Below, in pieces: positions 50,049 to 60,000 of a DNA stretch of 60,000 bases; the stretch's first letter is position 1; the number at the start of each line of letters is the position of its first letter. The stretch spans positions 2,432,001-2,492,000 of the forward strand of contig NC_045150.1 in NCBI RefSeq assembly GCF_008831285.2, read 5' to 3'. This stretch comes from Nymphaea colorata (Eukaryota > Streptophyta > Magnoliopsida > Nymphaeales > Nymphaeaceae). A program made the translations under genes and the position numbers. The notes under the pieces are model-generated. The model was given only the letters and a program-made list of their open reading frames with translations. It was not told the origin of the DNA and made no database searches.

Positions 50049-51525
50049 TCCTACTAGAATACAGATAAAAAAAAAATTGGATTGCAAGGGTTACCACCCA
50101 TGATAGATAGTACAACCGGTGGTCGGCTGCGTTTGGTGACTAATGTGACAGGTTTTCTTTCTCACTTTCTCTCTCTACATGAGTACATGTTTTCTCTTTC
50201 TAGGTACACCAAGTACATCCTCATGTCCCTTTCTAGCTACTAGTTGTGCCACCTTTGGTCATTGCCTAAAGACATGTACCAATCACGGTCTGTAGGTGTC
50301 CATTTTGACGTGATGGTGTGGTCCAAAATAATGAAATTAAAAAATAATCTTTTCAATGATTAATTAATTTTATGTGGTGCACCACTTGACCAATGGATCT
50401 TGAATTTGTCGTCCCAATATACAGCAATGTAATCTAAGATCAAATGTGTCATCCACCAACTTATAAAAATTTTTGTTGCTTTTGAAGCTAAGATCTCATC
50501 TTCAATGGTTTCTTTGAGTTTGCTAAAAACTGAACGATAATGTTTTGCAAACTTTATGAATCCTTTCCTTGCTGCTACCAATTAACTACATATAAGTATT
50601 CCTAACTATAATAACTCGACCCACTTACATTCTAGTAGATCTCAATCTGTCTTCTAACAGTTTTTATTACTGTCTAAAAAAACAAGGAATGATAATTTAA
50701 CGAACCCCTTATAAACCTCAAAAATTTTCAAGAATCTTCAACACCAGTCTAAACTTTTTTGTAAAGAGATGTTACGTTGATAATTTAAATAAGAGTTGCT
50801 TGCATTAAAAGATGAAAAAAAAAGTAAAAATTTTGTACTGCTGGAATCATGACGATCATGAGTACACTTCATGAGCTGCACTATTTTGGTATGTTGTTCT
50901 TCATTCTTATGAAAATTGAAACTCCTTGGATTTGTACAGGATTTTATCATGATGTTATATCATTGGATAGCATGTGGAATAGAAACAAGGCACGCAAATG
51001 ATATAGAAACAAAAGAGTGTACTGGGACGAAGCTTCCTTAGAAGAAAATGACATGGGGAAGGACAAAAATAAAGTGATATCCCTTGGCATAGAAGGAGAT
51101 CAAAATCAGGAGGCATCTTGGTTTGTCCCTTCTTCTCTTCTCATTCATAGATAAAGGCAAAGTGCACTGAAAAAAGTTGTCAAATCTCTCCCACTCACTC
51201 TCTCAGTGTGTGAAAGAGAGAGAGGGGGACCATATTCTCGAAAGAACGCGCCAATACATATATGAAGTTATTTTCATTCAATGGCTTCTTTATAAGAACA
51301 AAGAGTAAGAACAATTATTTAATTTTTATTTATTTGTGATCAGTTTCCTTTCATTTGATGGAGTAGGAAAATGAAAAGAAATTAAAACCATCCCCTAACT
51401 TTTGCCATTTTCATTCACAATTTCATTATAAATGTTTTCTCCTTATTTATATGTGTGAAGATCAGCAATGTATACAAGAACAATTTTCTGTCCTACAATA
51501 GTATACCTTCAATTATTAGATAACC
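50049..51525. other. No intact gene seen
   Basis: Includes the possible relic piece at 50360-50581 and otherwise unassigned sequence. Confidence 0.4.
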
Positions 51526-51529
51526 TTTA

Positions 51530-51829
51530 GGAAGTGTTTGGATGACACCTTCAAAAAACTTAATTTTGTGAAAACCTAGTTTTGTGAAATCCTGGTTAAA
51601 AACTCAGTTTTTGTAAACTTGGTTTGGATGACAAGTAAAAAACTTGGTTTAGAGGCAAAAATTAGTCTTACTTGAAAAACTGAGGGGAGGCAAGTTTTTC
51701 AGGCCTTTCATGAAACCAGGTTAAAAAACCCGTTTTAATGGCATCCAAACATTCTGGAGATGGTGTTTTGGAGCAGAACTAGGTTTTGTCTCCTAAAACC
51801 TGGTTTTAAGTTATCATCCAAACACTTCC
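51530..51829. mobile_element. Tourist-like MITE (PIF/Harbinger type)
   Basis: Perfect 16-bp terminal inverted repeats, GGAAGTGTTTGGATGA and TCATCCAAACACTTCC, with TTA on both flanks (51527-51529 and 51830-51832). A TTA duplication is the PIF/Harbinger signature. The 300-bp interior is non-coding. Confidence 0.92.
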
Positions 51830-51967
51830 TTAGGGTGTGCTGGGTGGTGAAGAATAAGGTCTAAGAGAGAAGTACTATCTCCCATATGCTATCCATTCAA
51901 ACATGGTAGTAGGGTCCGTGAACGCCCTCCAATATTTCCCTTCAAATGTAAAATTATTGCACTCTTA

Positions 51968-52129
51968 TGAGCCAGTTGGCAATAGTAATACACTTTATTG
52001 CCCCATGAATCTATCCTAAAAAAATACCGCTGATTCATGGAACACCGTTACAAAGTTTCATAAATCTGCCCCAGTTTTTGGGATGGGTTTATGTGACAAT
52101 GACAATATGTTATTGTTGCCAAATGAGTC
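51968..52129. mobile_element. Tourist-like MITE, second family
   Basis: Imperfect inverted ends, TGAGCCAGTTGGCAATAG and CTATTGTTGCCAAATGAGTC-like, with TTA on both flanks (51965-51967 and 52130-52132). Relics of the same kind are near 22.35, 23.9 and 49.6 kb. Confidence 0.7.
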
Positions 52130-52132
52130 TTA

Positions 52133-52713
52133 GTGAAGCAATAGGTAAAAGGGATGAGAATATCTTGAGAGGAGATGTCTCAAACTTTCTTCTCCACCAT
52201 TCAATCACACATGCTGGTTTTGAAGTAGGCTCACAACTACATAAGGTGAATTTCCAAACCTCTTGTGCTCGAGCTCACTGGTTTTGGGTTTTGTGAACTG
52301 GCTACAGAGTACTAGACTTGCTTTCAGTTCTTTCTCTTTATGTATAAAGCCATAGCCGCAAGTATCCTTAAAACAAGTTTTAAATGGCAAGATTTTTATC
52401 AGGTATTTTTTGGCAAAGCTGATCATTTTGGCAAAATCACGCAAAAAATATCTTAAAATTAGGAAAAAATAAAATAAATGATTTTTTTACAAGCAAACAT
52501 AAAAAAATAACTTGATAAAATGATGTTTAATAATATAGAAATGAAGATAAATAATTTAACTTAAGTTTTAAACTTTAAAACAAAAATACAATAAAAAAAC
52601 ATGAGAAAAACATGAACAAATCACTTTTAAAATTTTCTCGAAAGAACAAGAAAAAGATGTTTTTTTTTGTTTTTATTATTTTAATGTTTTTATTGAGTCT
52701 TCTTAGGGCTGCA
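52133..52713. other. No gene; AT-rich stretch 52430-52690
   Basis: 52430-52690 is A/T-tract-rich and may be another inverse copy of the 910-1290 element, but the shared core is not clear here. Confidence 0.35.
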
Positions 52714-53160
52714 CAATGAGTTCAGCCAACTTGAGCTCGAATCGAACTTGCTTGTTAAAAGTCAGTTTGAACTTGACTTGTTTATAAATAAGTCGAGCTC
52801 GAGTTCGTATGTATGCTTGAAATGGTGAGTCGAGTTCATGCTGTAAGAACTCGACTTGTTTAAACTCCACTTGGCTTGACTATACAATGAATATTGGATT
52901 ATAATGAGAAAATAACTAAATGAGTAGCAACTAAACGCGCTAATCGAGTTAAACAAGTTACAAGAAACGAGACATGCTTAACACAAAGAAGTTAAACAAG
53001 TCAAGTTTGAGATCAACGTCATATTCTCAAGTCGAGCTTGAGCTTGTTCTGTCGAGCTAGATCGAGTTTGAATCGAGTTGGAGCTCGAGTTTTCTGAGTC
53101 AGGTCGAGCTCGTGGTGGCCCAACTCAAGTTCGACTCGGCTTGTATTCAGCTCCGTTTTC
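52714..53160. repeat. GAGTCGAG-type dispersed repeat
   Basis: Starts AGGGCTGCACAATGAGTTCA and contains GAGTCGAGTTC, AAATAAGTCGAGCTCGAG and GGTCGAGCTCG words. Related to the copies at 2405, 21865 and 44415. Confidence 0.65.
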
Positions 53161-54300
53161 TTAATAAAGATGGGTTTTGTGTGGCTATGGTATAAACCAA
53201 ACCAAGGGTGGAGCGGCATGTCACTTTGTTTGCGGATGGACATGAGCACATTGGTTTTCAACTGAGACCAGCCATATCTGGTGCCCCTACGGGACCCAGG
53301 TCGGCACCTGTCTAAGTCAGGCTCTTTTTTATTGCTTGAATTACACTTTTGGATTTGTCATATCCTAACCTGTTGCTTCTAGCATTCCTCAATCAAAAAT
53401 TTCTAGCTCCGCCATTTATCCAACTATGCACTATAAGACATGGTTGAGAATCACATTCTTACAGTTTATATCATCTTTCCTTCTTCACCTCACATGATTT
53501 TGCTTCATGTCGCCAATTTCATTTTGCCTATTTTTAAGGAACGGTGATCTCTCTTTCCTTTTTCGCTTCCGATTTATAGGTGTGTGATTGCAATAATAGA
53601 CAATACAAGCCTTACCAAAAAAGAAACCTTCACATGATATTATGGCATGAAAAATTACCCTTACTAAAAGCCATACGCAAGACATGCAGAGATCTGTCTT
53701 TGATATATGATTCTATTCAATAGAGGTTACCATTGTCTGAACAAATAAACCACAAATGAATCAAGTGAGATGGGAGTTGTTTGAGTAACAAGCAACATAG
53801 TGAGATATTGAAAACCCATGAACAGAATTGTTATAAGGTGGTATGTATTGATGTCTTTAACTGTTCATTAATCTTTTATTTTAATTTGTTAATTGCATGG
53901 ATCAAAGAATGTGAACACATATTATGAGTAATAGCATCAACTATAAGTGTCTTTGTGACATTGCATGTTGAAGTTAAGAGAAAGGACACCCTACTACATT
54001 TTGGGGCTCCTTTAATATGGATATGTACTTAGCATAGTTATGCTTTAGAAGATCTTTTAAGGAGCATCAAGAATGAGATTCAATGGGAGTTCGAAACAAC
54101 TGTCCTGACTCTAGTATTAGTTTAAAAGGAACGTACAATATCTTCTATGAAGGGAATTTATTGCAGTACTTTAGTAGGAAACTAATGACATGTTTATTGG
54201 TTATTTATGATAAAAAAAAAGCAGTGGCAAAAGCAACCCAGATTATCAGAAAGCGTCAGTTGAGCACCATGAAAACTTTCAAATGGTAGCTAAATCGATC
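53161..54300. other. Intergenic, no gene seen; MITE fragment at 53385-53415
   Basis: AAAAATTTCTAGCTCCGCCAT near 53394 is a hAT-MITE end. The rest has no supported content. Confidence 0.45.
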
Positions 54301-54309
54301 AACTGTACC

Positions 54310-54472
54310 CAGGGGCGGAAGGAGGTGTGGGCACTGTGTGGGCAATTGGCCACACAGACCCACAAAAAACTCTGTTTTAATATAGGTAGCTCAGAGAAAT
54401 TTCCCTCATTTATACATTGGTGCTCCTTAAAAATCTAAAATCCTCAGCCAAAATTTTTTGACTCTACCCCTG
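54310..54472. mobile_element. hAT-type MITE (CAGGGGCGGAAGG end)
   Basis: Starts CAGGGGCGGAAGGAGG and ends TTTGACTCTACCCCTG, inverse with few mismatches. The core GGGCAATTGGCCACACAG matches the 17039/56149 subfamily. The flanking 8-mers do not match. Confidence 0.78.
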
Positions 54473-54581
54473 GTTAAACTACAAGGTGGCAACATCAGTT
54501 AAATAAATGATTGAGGAGGATTTATTTCAACAAAGTAAATTTAATAGAATCAAATGACGACTAACTAGCATTGGTTATGGG

Positions 54582-54777
54582 CAGGGGCAGAGGGAGGGGG
54601 GGCCCGCCCGGGCCATGGCCCGGGTGAGCCCAGGAATTTTTTTTTTTACATAGAAAAAATCAATTTTTTTTAGTTTGGCCCGACCAGTCGCTCATCGTCG
54701 CTCCTCTTGACCCGACCCTGGCCCGGCCCGCAAATCGTCTTGGCCTGACCCTAGAAAAAATCCTGGCTCCGCCCCTG
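54582..54777. mobile_element. GC-rich hAT-type MITE with exact 8-bp target duplication
   Basis: GTTATGGG flanks it exactly (54574-54581 and 54778-54785). The ends CAGGGGCAGAGGGAGG and CCTGGCTCCGCCCCTG are inverse with few mismatches. The interior is rich in GGCCCGG and unlike the other subfamilies. Confidence 0.93.
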
Positions 54778-54860
54778 GTTATGGGTATGGAGGTGTTGCA
54801 TTTTAAATTATGCCCGTGAATCACAATCTGTTTCTTAATTAACTCAAAAATTGTTTACCA

Positions 54861-54864
<4 letters not shown>

Positions 54865-54929
<65 letters not shown>
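54865..54929. repeat. Compound microsatellite (TA)n(GA)n
   Basis: About 20 TA units followed by about 12 GA units. Confidence 0.96.
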
Positions 54930-55254
54930 TAACAATTGGCAGATATGTTATTGCTGGATTTCTTTTAAATACATAGTCTACATGTAACATCTTTTTCATG
55001 CATGCGTAGCTTAACTATTAAATAATGTAAGTGACGCTAAAAGAATATTAAATGCAATATAGGACATTGGCAAATCTAAATTGAAAATGTTTTTCTATTA
55101 AGTGGAATATATGACACTAGCATATCTAAATTGAAAAGGAAGTTCTCACATTGTATTGCATGTGGCGCACAGTTGTCACCTGCAGCTGGCTGAAACTTGT
55201 GGTAAAAGAAAATTATGAATTATTGTGGATACATCATGGTTTTATAACATGTTT

Positions 55255-55335
55255 CGATGGGCATAGCATAGCTGATCGAGTTGGTGGATCCGTAAAAGTA
55301 CAATCATCAATTTGATTTCCATAAACACTACTTTT
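55255..55335 (+). mobile_element. SINE-like fragment, weak
   Basis: ATAGCATAGCTGATCGAGTTGG and, about 40 bases on, AATTTGATTTCC resemble tRNA-type A and B boxes and the start of the sequence at 40030. Confidence 0.3.
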
Positions 55336-55385
55336 CTAAACTGAAAATAGTGACAAGTGCCACTCTCAAGTTGAAGGTAGTAATA

Positions 55386-55577
55386 TAGGGACGGAGCAAA
55401 GTGGGGGCAGCAGGGGCCATGGCCCCCCTCAAATTTTCAAAGAAAAAAATCTACAGTTAATTTAAAAAAATTTCATATCACCAATACCAAATTTTTGAAA
55501 AATTATATTTCGGCCCTTGTCAAATTCTTGGAATCATAATTTGGCCCCAAATGAAAAAAATCCTAATTCCGACTTTG
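55386..55577. mobile_element. hAT-type MITE, diverged
   Basis: Starts TAGGGACGGAGCAAAG and ends CTAATTCCGACTTTG, with the core TTTAAAAAAATTTCATATCA and ATATTTCGGCCC. The flanks TAGTAATA and GAGTAACC share only AGTAA. Confidence 0.7.
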
Positions 55578-56148
55578 GAGTAACCGTAAGATCACCTAGA
55601 TCTTGAAGCATCCCTACCTCCACCCCACTCACAGGTCTTATCTCACAACTTGAGTGCATGATTTATTTGCCTGAAACGGTTTCCCCCTAATGCAACAAAG
55701 TCCAAATCTGAAGCCAAGTGAAGTTCTAACTGCTGTATTAGCAAATTAAGAGGCATTTGGAAGCCGATCTGGTTGATCCCAATCCAATAACAATAGCTGA
55801 AAGCAGGTGGAATATCCTAACATGGGAGAGGTATTGTATCCAAATATAGATTTGAAAGCTATAGTTTCAAAATCCTCAATATTCATCAAAGTCACGAATC
55901 TCGACTCAAAAGAAGGGGTCGAACTTGGTGGCTGCAAAGCCAACCCCTTTTTCCCTACCTCCAGGATCCATGGCCACTTCGGGACATAGGTGGTCCTACG
56001 ATACACCCTTCAACTCAAGTATCGTACATACCATCGTTTACAAGTGCACAACAATAACACCATGGAAATCAAACTGAGGATGCATTGTTAGTCAGACACT
56101 CAGGCCGAACAACGATGCTACGCCTTTTAGGACGAGAAGGGGTTGAGC

Positions 56149-56327
56149 CAGTGGCATAGCTACATGGTGGCTGGTGTGTGCAGTTGCCCACACCAGCCTT
56201 ACAAAATTAGTTTAATATATATATTAATGTTTTTATATATTTGATTGTTATACATATAAGTACCATAAAAAAATTAAAGGAATTGATTGAGTGGCCTCAC
56301 CAGAAAAAATTTCTGGCTCCGCTAGTG
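56149..56327. mobile_element. hAT-type MITE with exact 8-bp target duplication
   Basis: GGTTGAGC flanks it exactly (56141-56148 and 56328-56335). The ends CAGTGGCATAGCTAC and TTTCTGGCTCCGCTAGTG are inverse. The core TGTGCAGTTGCCCACACCAG is shared with 17039 and 54310. Confidence 0.95.
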
Positions 56328-56335
56328 GGTTGAGC

Positions 56336-57760
56336 TTGATTTTCATGACTCAATAAGCTACAAGGATTAATTCAAATTCATCATGTAATTTGAACATCTT
56401 TGTTTCAAGCAAAAGATTTCATATATATCCTTATGCCAAACAAAGGATCCAAAATCTTGAAACAAAAGATCCCAAGAAACTAATTTACCTTGGATCTTAG
56501 ATTCAAGATATAATCAAATTCCTCCCAGTGGACACTAATTGGTCTGCATTGACATCTAATATTAGACGTCCTATCTACCCTCGGCATCCATGTGCGTCCC
56601 ACAAATCCTTTCGAAACATACATCTACCATTCAACCTCTGCTAGTCTACACATCGGCTGAAGGATCCGTATTCTAGAATAGACAAGCCATGTGAATGGTT
56701 TGGATTCAGGTTAGATCTAGCACCTATTAAATTCAACTTAATCGAACTTGGATTCAAACATGAATTCTAACTGCCTTAATTTCTAAAAACAAGACTCAGA
56801 TCTAAGTGGCATAAGATTCGAGATTAATTTATACATAATCTAATCTGATCTCTAGCTGGATCCCAGTCAAACATCTGAGTCAGATCCAGATTTGGTTTTG
56901 GTTGTGAAACTGCATTTGGAATCCAATGTTGGTTCACCAAGATCTAGCCAAAGGATCATTTAGAGGGACAGCTTCCTTAATTTTTCCACGGCCAGGAGAA
57001 AACCCGCCGCTGACGGACAAACATGCACATACAAAACGGCCTTAGGGGGTGTTTGATTACCTCGGATCTACTTCCCTTCCATCCACTAGAAAGTAACTCT
57101 AGTTTAGTAGGGAAACCAAGTCTTCACGGGCACGAAAAAAAACGTCAGTAAAACCTCTGGTCTGCGTTTGATTCCCTCATATTTTGTCCAGATTAGAGTT
57201 TTTCCTTCAATTCCTGCCACGAGAGAGTGCGCCCAACTTGGACTTTCCAGGAAATGCAGGTCATGTTTGTTTGAACTTGTATTGTCCTGACAATTATGAT
57301 AATGTTCACTAGTTCACACCTGATCCTGACTAGAGCCTCTGTGGGCAAATTTGGTCCAGAGAGACAAGCTGCTATATCAACATCACCTTTTTCCACAATA
57401 TTCTGGAAGATCTTTAATATCATATGCCAATTATTTTGCACCCGATCATACTGGATAGCCTGAATAAAGGAAGACCCCTTGGTGAAATATTACACATTCA
57501 TGAGCTCACCAATTCCTTGATTTCTATTTTCTTTTTCTAATTGGTCCCCGTGTCGTCGGGAAGAGATTAAGTGTCATTGTTTGATTGATGCCTTCCATGG
57601 AAGCAACAAATTAGAGTTCATGTTCCAATGGATGCCTGCATCTCTTGTGTGATTTACATTGTTGTTGTTTTTGTTGTAAATTTGTTGTTGTTTTTGTTGA
57701 AAATTCATGGCCGGAAAATCTCAAGTCTGATAAAAGCATAGATTAAAGATAGCCTTATAA
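56336..57760. other. Intergenic, no gene recognised
   Basis: A minus-strand frame at 57441-57193 (GDVDIAACLSGPNLPTEALV) has normal composition but no family I recognise. 57110-57155 holds a CACTA-like end remnant. Confidence 0.4.
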
Positions 57761-57917
57761 TGTAGTGGAGGTACATGAGGGCAGTCACACCAGCCCATTA
57801 AAAATTTCATTGAAAGAATTCAAAATTATATTGTGATGACATAAGATGCATACATCGGATTTGGGCTGGTAGATCGAGTGCCCTTTAGCAAAAAAATCCT
57901 GGCTCTGCCGCCGCCAG
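57761..57917. mobile_element. hAT-type MITE, diverged
   Basis: Starts TGTAGTGGAGGTACATGAGG, contains GGCAGTCACACCAGCC, and ends CTGGCTCTGCCGCCGCCAG. The flanks CCTTATAA (57753-57760) and TCTTATAA (57918-57925) match at 7 of 8 bases. Confidence 0.75.
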
Positions 57918-58576
57918 TCTTATAACAGATAAAATCTCCATGTTTGAGGTCTGAAGTATTCAAACATCCCCAAAAACTTCCTTATGCCAACCTAATATGC
58001 ACATATACTCAAATACATAACAACAAACACACCTAATAATATGATCGGTAGCAGTTGGAAGGAGTTATAATTCTTGGGTAATCAGATCCAGATCCAGCCC
58101 GAATCACATCCGGGTCCACAACCCTTGACTGGTGGAGTATCCTGTGGTCCAGATCAGATCCAAAATCATCTAAACGTGTGAAACCAAGAGGATAATTTTA
58201 AAACACTAGTACTGTTTGTCCAGATCGGATCCAAATTGATCCAAACATGTCTGCCCAACTGGATAATTTTAAAACTGATATTCGTTCGTTGTTGGAGCCA
58301 TTCACGGCAAATTGCGTCACTTATCAGCCATTACCAACAGCGTCTCCATATTTTTGTAATTATACTTAGCCCCCGGTTCCTTTTGTTTTTCGCATTTTGG
58401 TTCAACGTTCGCTACGAATGTTATGTCATACATTTCTTTATTACTAAGAAATAAAAAACAATCACCAGCACCGATATTTCTGGGAGCTAGAATCTAGATG
58501 CTATAACGGGTCAAATCTGACAATACCGGATCCAAATTGACACCGACCACGCGGTGGGGCCAGCGACACTCTGACT

Positions 58577-58582
58577 CACGTG
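58577..58582. promoter_or_regulatory. G-box (CACGTG)
   Basis: Palindromic CACGTG about 95 bases upstream of the TATA motif of the PEP-mutase-like gene; the site bound by plant bZIP and bHLH factors. Confidence 0.45.
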
Positions 58583-58672
58583 GGTGGACCCCACTTTCAG
58601 ATCTGCCGTGGTGGTAGACGCAGTGGGACCCACTCCTTGCCCTTGCCCCTCCCCTCGGCTTCTTTCTTTACT

Positions 58673-58681
58673 CTATATATA
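58673..58681 (+). promoter_or_regulatory. TATA box of the PEP-mutase-like gene
   Basis: CTATATATA, about 80 bases upstream of the start codon. A transcription start near 58705 would leave a short purine-rich leader. Confidence 0.6.
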
Positions 58682-58734
58682 CCGGTGCATGCAGACCGTC
58701 GTATACATCACCATTGCCTGAACGAGCGGAGGAA

Positions 58735-58755
58735 AAGAGAGAGAGAGAGAGAGAG
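58735..58755 (+). repeat. (GA)n in the 5' leader
   Basis: About nine GA units directly before the ATG; common in plant 5' leaders. Confidence 0.9.
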
Positions 58756-59294
58756 ATGGCCGGAATTCTCACATTGGGTGCCGCTCTGCGCTCGAAGGCC
58801 GGCAGAAGCGGCGCCGGACTGCTCGCGGGGCGTGCAGCAGTTATCTCCGCGGCCATCGGAAGCGAGAACGCTTTCGGCCGGCGGAGCTTCTGCTCGAACT
58901 CCTCCGACTCTCCGGCAGGAAGGTCGACCAGAATCCAGCAGATAATCGAGAAGGAGGGCGTCGCCTTGCTGCCGGGGTGCTACGATGCGCTGTCGGCTGC
59001 CATCGTTCAGAAGGTCGGCTTCAGCGCCGGCTTCATCTCCGGCTACTCCGTCTCCGCCGCCCGGCTCGGCAAGCCAGACATCGGCCTAATGACGTAACTA
59101 ACTCCTTACCCGCCACTCTAAGCGTGTCCTTATCGGAAGCTCCCCACTTTTCTTTCCTTCTGATGCCATCTCTGTCGTAATATAATATGTACTTTGAACT
59201 GATCACTTTCTCGGGTTCAGGCCACCGGAGATGGCGGAAGCCGCTCGGACCATTTGCTCCACCGTCCGTGACATCCCCTTTATTGCAGACGCTG
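58756..59294 (+). CDS. Isocitrate lyase/PEP mutase family protein, first two exons
   Basis: Exon 1 (58756-59093) and exon 2 (59221-59294) join in frame across a GT-AG intron; a GTAAGC donor at 59295 shows more exons beyond the window. Residues 1-58 are Ala/Arg/Ser-rich with few acids, like an organelle transit peptide. RIQQIIEKEGVALLPGCYDA (59-78) and GFSAGFISGYSVSA follow, then TPPEMAE and PFIADA, the start of the beta/alpha barrel of the PEP mutase/isocitrate lyase fold. In the family the next residues are the metal-binding D of IADADTGGG, which the split codon (G|..) could complete. Plant relatives are annotated carboxyphosphonoenolpyruvate mutase; their true reaction is not settled. I take 58756 as the start rather than the in-frame ATG at 58714, because the upstream 14 residues are only translated (GA)n leader. 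Confidence 0.88.
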
Positions 59295-60000
59295 GTAAGC
59301 ATCTTCACCACCTTGTCTAAGCCAAAAACGGGTCACAATTAACTAATTAATGAATTGGTGAGGGAGGTTCTGTATATTCTTGTCCGAACATATGTTCTGG
59401 CCCCCAAAATGAGAGAGGTGGAGTGCCGAACATATAAGCTGATCTCAGGATTCGTTTATTACCGACAATTTAGTTTCAGCTTAAAACTTGAAAAAGAATA
59501 AAGTTAAATCATTCATTTAAATTTTAGAAACAATCGAATTAACATGCCTTTGTTCTAAGGTCTAAGACTGCATTAGCGCGTTTATCCGATAACTAAAAAT
59601 TAAAAATATGATTACAAAATGAATATCAAATAAGTATTACAATAGTTTATATGCAACAATAGTTTGTGGTATTTTTTTTCAATAATTTTGGTAATTTTGA
59701 TGGGCAGGTTTTTAATTTTTAAACAAAAGTAACGTCAGACACATGACAGCATAGAATTAGGACATGATCCCTTTTTTTCATCTAAAATCCTATTTTTTCA
59801 TGATCAAAGGTTGTATAATATCAATAATTAGTACATGAACAGCGCACCTCATACACACACACAGAGTTCCCGTTGCTCCTCGAGATTCATATGGTCGACA
59901 AGGTGCCAAGAGACTTTCTGGACCCACCAGATTCCGACGTGCATCAAGAATTCATTACGATAGTGTTATTCCTGTGTCCTCTCTCTCTCTCTCTCTCTCT
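59295..60000 (+). other. Intron 2 of the PEP-mutase-like gene (partial)
   Basis: AT-rich, no reading frame; it ends in a (CT)n tract at 59980-60000, at the window edge. The acceptor is outside. Confidence 0.6.

Noticed and set aside
55746-56006. 86-codon minus-strand frame
   Set aside because: No family features; the sequence is intergenic and near repeats.
57193-57441. 82-codon minus-strand frame with GDVDIAACLSGPNLPTEALV
   Set aside because: Looks protein-like but is short and unrecognised, with no neighbouring exon found; kept only as a note.
58714-58755. Earlier in-frame ATG for the PEP-mutase-like gene
   Set aside because: It would add 14 residues made mostly from the (GA)n leader; the ATG at 58756 starts a typical transit peptide.

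Overview
The window is nuclear DNA of a flowering plant. The supported genes have GT-AG introns (each intron used below was placed by matching reading frames across it) and belong to plant families: trichome-birefringence-like (TBL/DUF231) PC-esterases, a PAT1-branch GRAS regulator and a PEP-mutase-like enzyme with an apparent organelle transit peptide. The DNA is AT-rich, gene-poor and full of plant-type transposons and MITEs. The species cannot be named from the sequence.

Genes. Left edge: the last two exons of a TBL-like gene (374-1667), whose 5' exons lie before the window. Middle: a complete four-exon paralogue (25403-28913, + strand, 400 aa), followed tail to tail by an intact scarecrow-like GRAS gene resembling SCL1 (31643-29925, - strand). 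The GRAS gene may have a long intron in its 5' leader and a TATA-like site near 35490. Right edge: the first two exons of an isocitrate lyase/PEP mutase family gene (58756 onward), which continues past base 60000. From memory, an Arabidopsis SCL1 gene and a PEP-mutase-like gene are neighbours, so the last two may be an old conserved pair.

Transposon blocks. From about 4.1 to 13 kb lies a decayed hAT transposase (- strand). It is split by a 5.1-kb Ty1-copia element (7456-12556, both LTRs visible) and by a second, non-coding insertion (about 4.3-6.8 kb) that carries three 175-bp tandem repeats. Next to it is an intron-bearing relic of a transportin gene (13826-14152). A second copia relic, itself cut by a MITE, lies at 47.1-48.2 kb.

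Repeats. Between the genes are many short DNA elements: a hAT-type MITE family with CAGGGGCGGAG-like ends (over a dozen copies, several with exact 8-bp target duplications), two Tourist-like MITEs with TTA duplications, a GC-rich hAT-like family with TAGGC ends, an AT-rich family with one copy inside an intron of the first TBL gene, and families rich in GAGTCGAG and GGATCGGATTCGG words. Other relics are a dihydrolipoyl dehydrogenase fragment (22.5-22.7 kb), a Lys/Glu-rich relic (19.2-19.9 kb) and an unrecognised one (49.7-50.1 kb). I saw no tRNA or rRNA gene, no CRISPR array and no multi-gene system.
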